Below, in pieces: positions 6,856 to 7,121 of a stretch of DNA of 7,121 nucleotides. The notes beneath the pieces are model-generated. The model was not told the DNA's origin, did not search any database, and saw only the letters and a program-made list of their open reading frames with translations. Numbering within the stretch: position 1 is the stretch's first letter; every line of letters begins with the position of its first letter. A program made the translations under genes and the position numbers. Source of the stretch: Pseudomonadota bacterium (lineage in GTDB: Bacteria; Pseudomonadota; Gammaproteobacteria; Burkholderiales; Burkholderiaceae_D); NCBI GenBank assembly GCA_023435945.1, contig JAEZLB010000301.1, positions 1-7,121 of the forward strand, given 5' to 3'.

Positions 6856-6962
6856 ACCAGCCTAAAATAGTTTGCGATCATAGCATCATCGATTCTTCCT
6901 GACCCGCCCCCTGGAACCCTTCGGTTGCACCTCCCACTGAGTAACAGCAAGTAAGGCCCGGA

Positions 6963-6990
6963 TTGGCGCGGGCACAATGAATGCTCTAAT
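6963..6990 (+). promoter_or_regulatory. Candidate sigma-70 promoter for the DUF3617 gene
   Basis: TTGGCG (6963-6968, 4 of 6 to TTGACA) is separated by 16 nt from TCTAAT (6985-6990, 5 of 6 to TATAAT). Initiation near 6997 would give a leader of about 25 nt containing the AGGAG ribosome binding site. This is by eye only. Confidence 0.4.
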
Positions 6991-7012
6991 CGTGATGAAC
7001 GCTTAACTTTTC

Positions 7013-7017
7013 AGGAG
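7013..7017 (+). promoter_or_regulatory. Shine-Dalgarno of the DUF3617 gene
   Basis: AGGAG lies 5 nt upstream of the ATG at 7023. This strong site supports a real start for a gene that is only 33 codons long within the window. Confidence 0.75.
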
Positions 7018-7022
7018 CTGTC

Positions 7023-7121
7023 ATGCGAGCGCTGATTCTTGCAATGCCAATGTTGTTGTCTTTATCCCTGTCGGCACCGCCCGCCGTCGCGGCCGAGCAG
7101 ATGCGCCCCGGCCTGTGGGAA
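7023..7121 (+). CDS. Exported DUF3617-type protein, N-terminal fragment
   Basis: Only the first 33 codons are present and the frame runs off the window end. Residues 1-24 form a signal peptide: Arg2, a hydrophobic core rich in Leu, Met and Ser, then PPAVAA with likely cleavage around VAA-E or AVA-A. The mature start, EQMRPGLWE, matches the MxPGLWE opening typical of DUF3617 proteins, which are small periplasmic proteins of unknown function common in betaproteobacteria. Start choice is supported by AGGAG at 7013-7017. The gene is divergent from the 91-aa/alkB unit. The family call rests on a short motif and the export signal. Confidence 0.7.
   Translation, partial: MRALILAMPMLLSLSLSAPPAVAAEQMRPGLWE

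Overview
The window looks like chromosomal DNA of a betaproteobacterium, most likely of the Oxalobacteraceae/Burkholderiales. This is inferred from the moderately high GC content, the gene style and the mix of families; no marker gene fixes the taxon. There is no rRNA, tRNA, CRISPR array, insertion sequence or other mobile element that I can support.

Layout. Bases 1-244 hold no gene I can support, at most the last codons of a + strand gene. Bases 245-3175 (- strand) encode a 976-residue membrane hybrid histidine kinase: signal peptide, 7TMR-DISM-type seven-helix membrane domain, coiled coil, HisKA, HATPase, two receiver domains and a C-terminal Hpt domain. Bases 3176-3561 form a divergent intergenic region with a 14-bp perfect palindrome. 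Bases 3562-4266 (+ strand) encode a 234-residue protein I do not recognise. It converges, with a 41-bp gap and a hairpin, on a - strand gene (4308-5753) that fuses a DnaQ-type DEDDh 3'-5' exonuclease to a Cho/UvrC-N-type GIY-YIG endonuclease. After a 142-bp gap with an AT-rich inverted repeat come alkB (5896-6507, - strand) and, 11 bp upstream of it, a 91-codon gene of unknown function (6519-6794, - strand). Finally, a DUF3617-type exported protein starts at 7023 (+ strand) and runs off the window.

How the genes may work together. The 91-aa gene and alkB look like one transcription unit. The exonuclease/GIY-YIG fusion lies downstream on the same strand, so 5.9-6.8 kb and 4.3-5.75 kb together make a small DNA-repair neighbourhood: direct reversal of alkylation beside a putative damage-incision/degradation nuclease. 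The kinase has no response regulator beside it. Its phosphorelay output must be encoded elsewhere, or the divergent unknown gene is connected to it only by shared control DNA.

Novelty. I see no clear undescribed multi-gene system. The items most worth a second look are the exonuclease-Cho fusion next to alkB, the kinase that keeps the 7TM domain but has lost its periplasmic sensor domain, the atypical Hpt motif of that kinase, and the unidentified 234-aa and 91-aa proteins.
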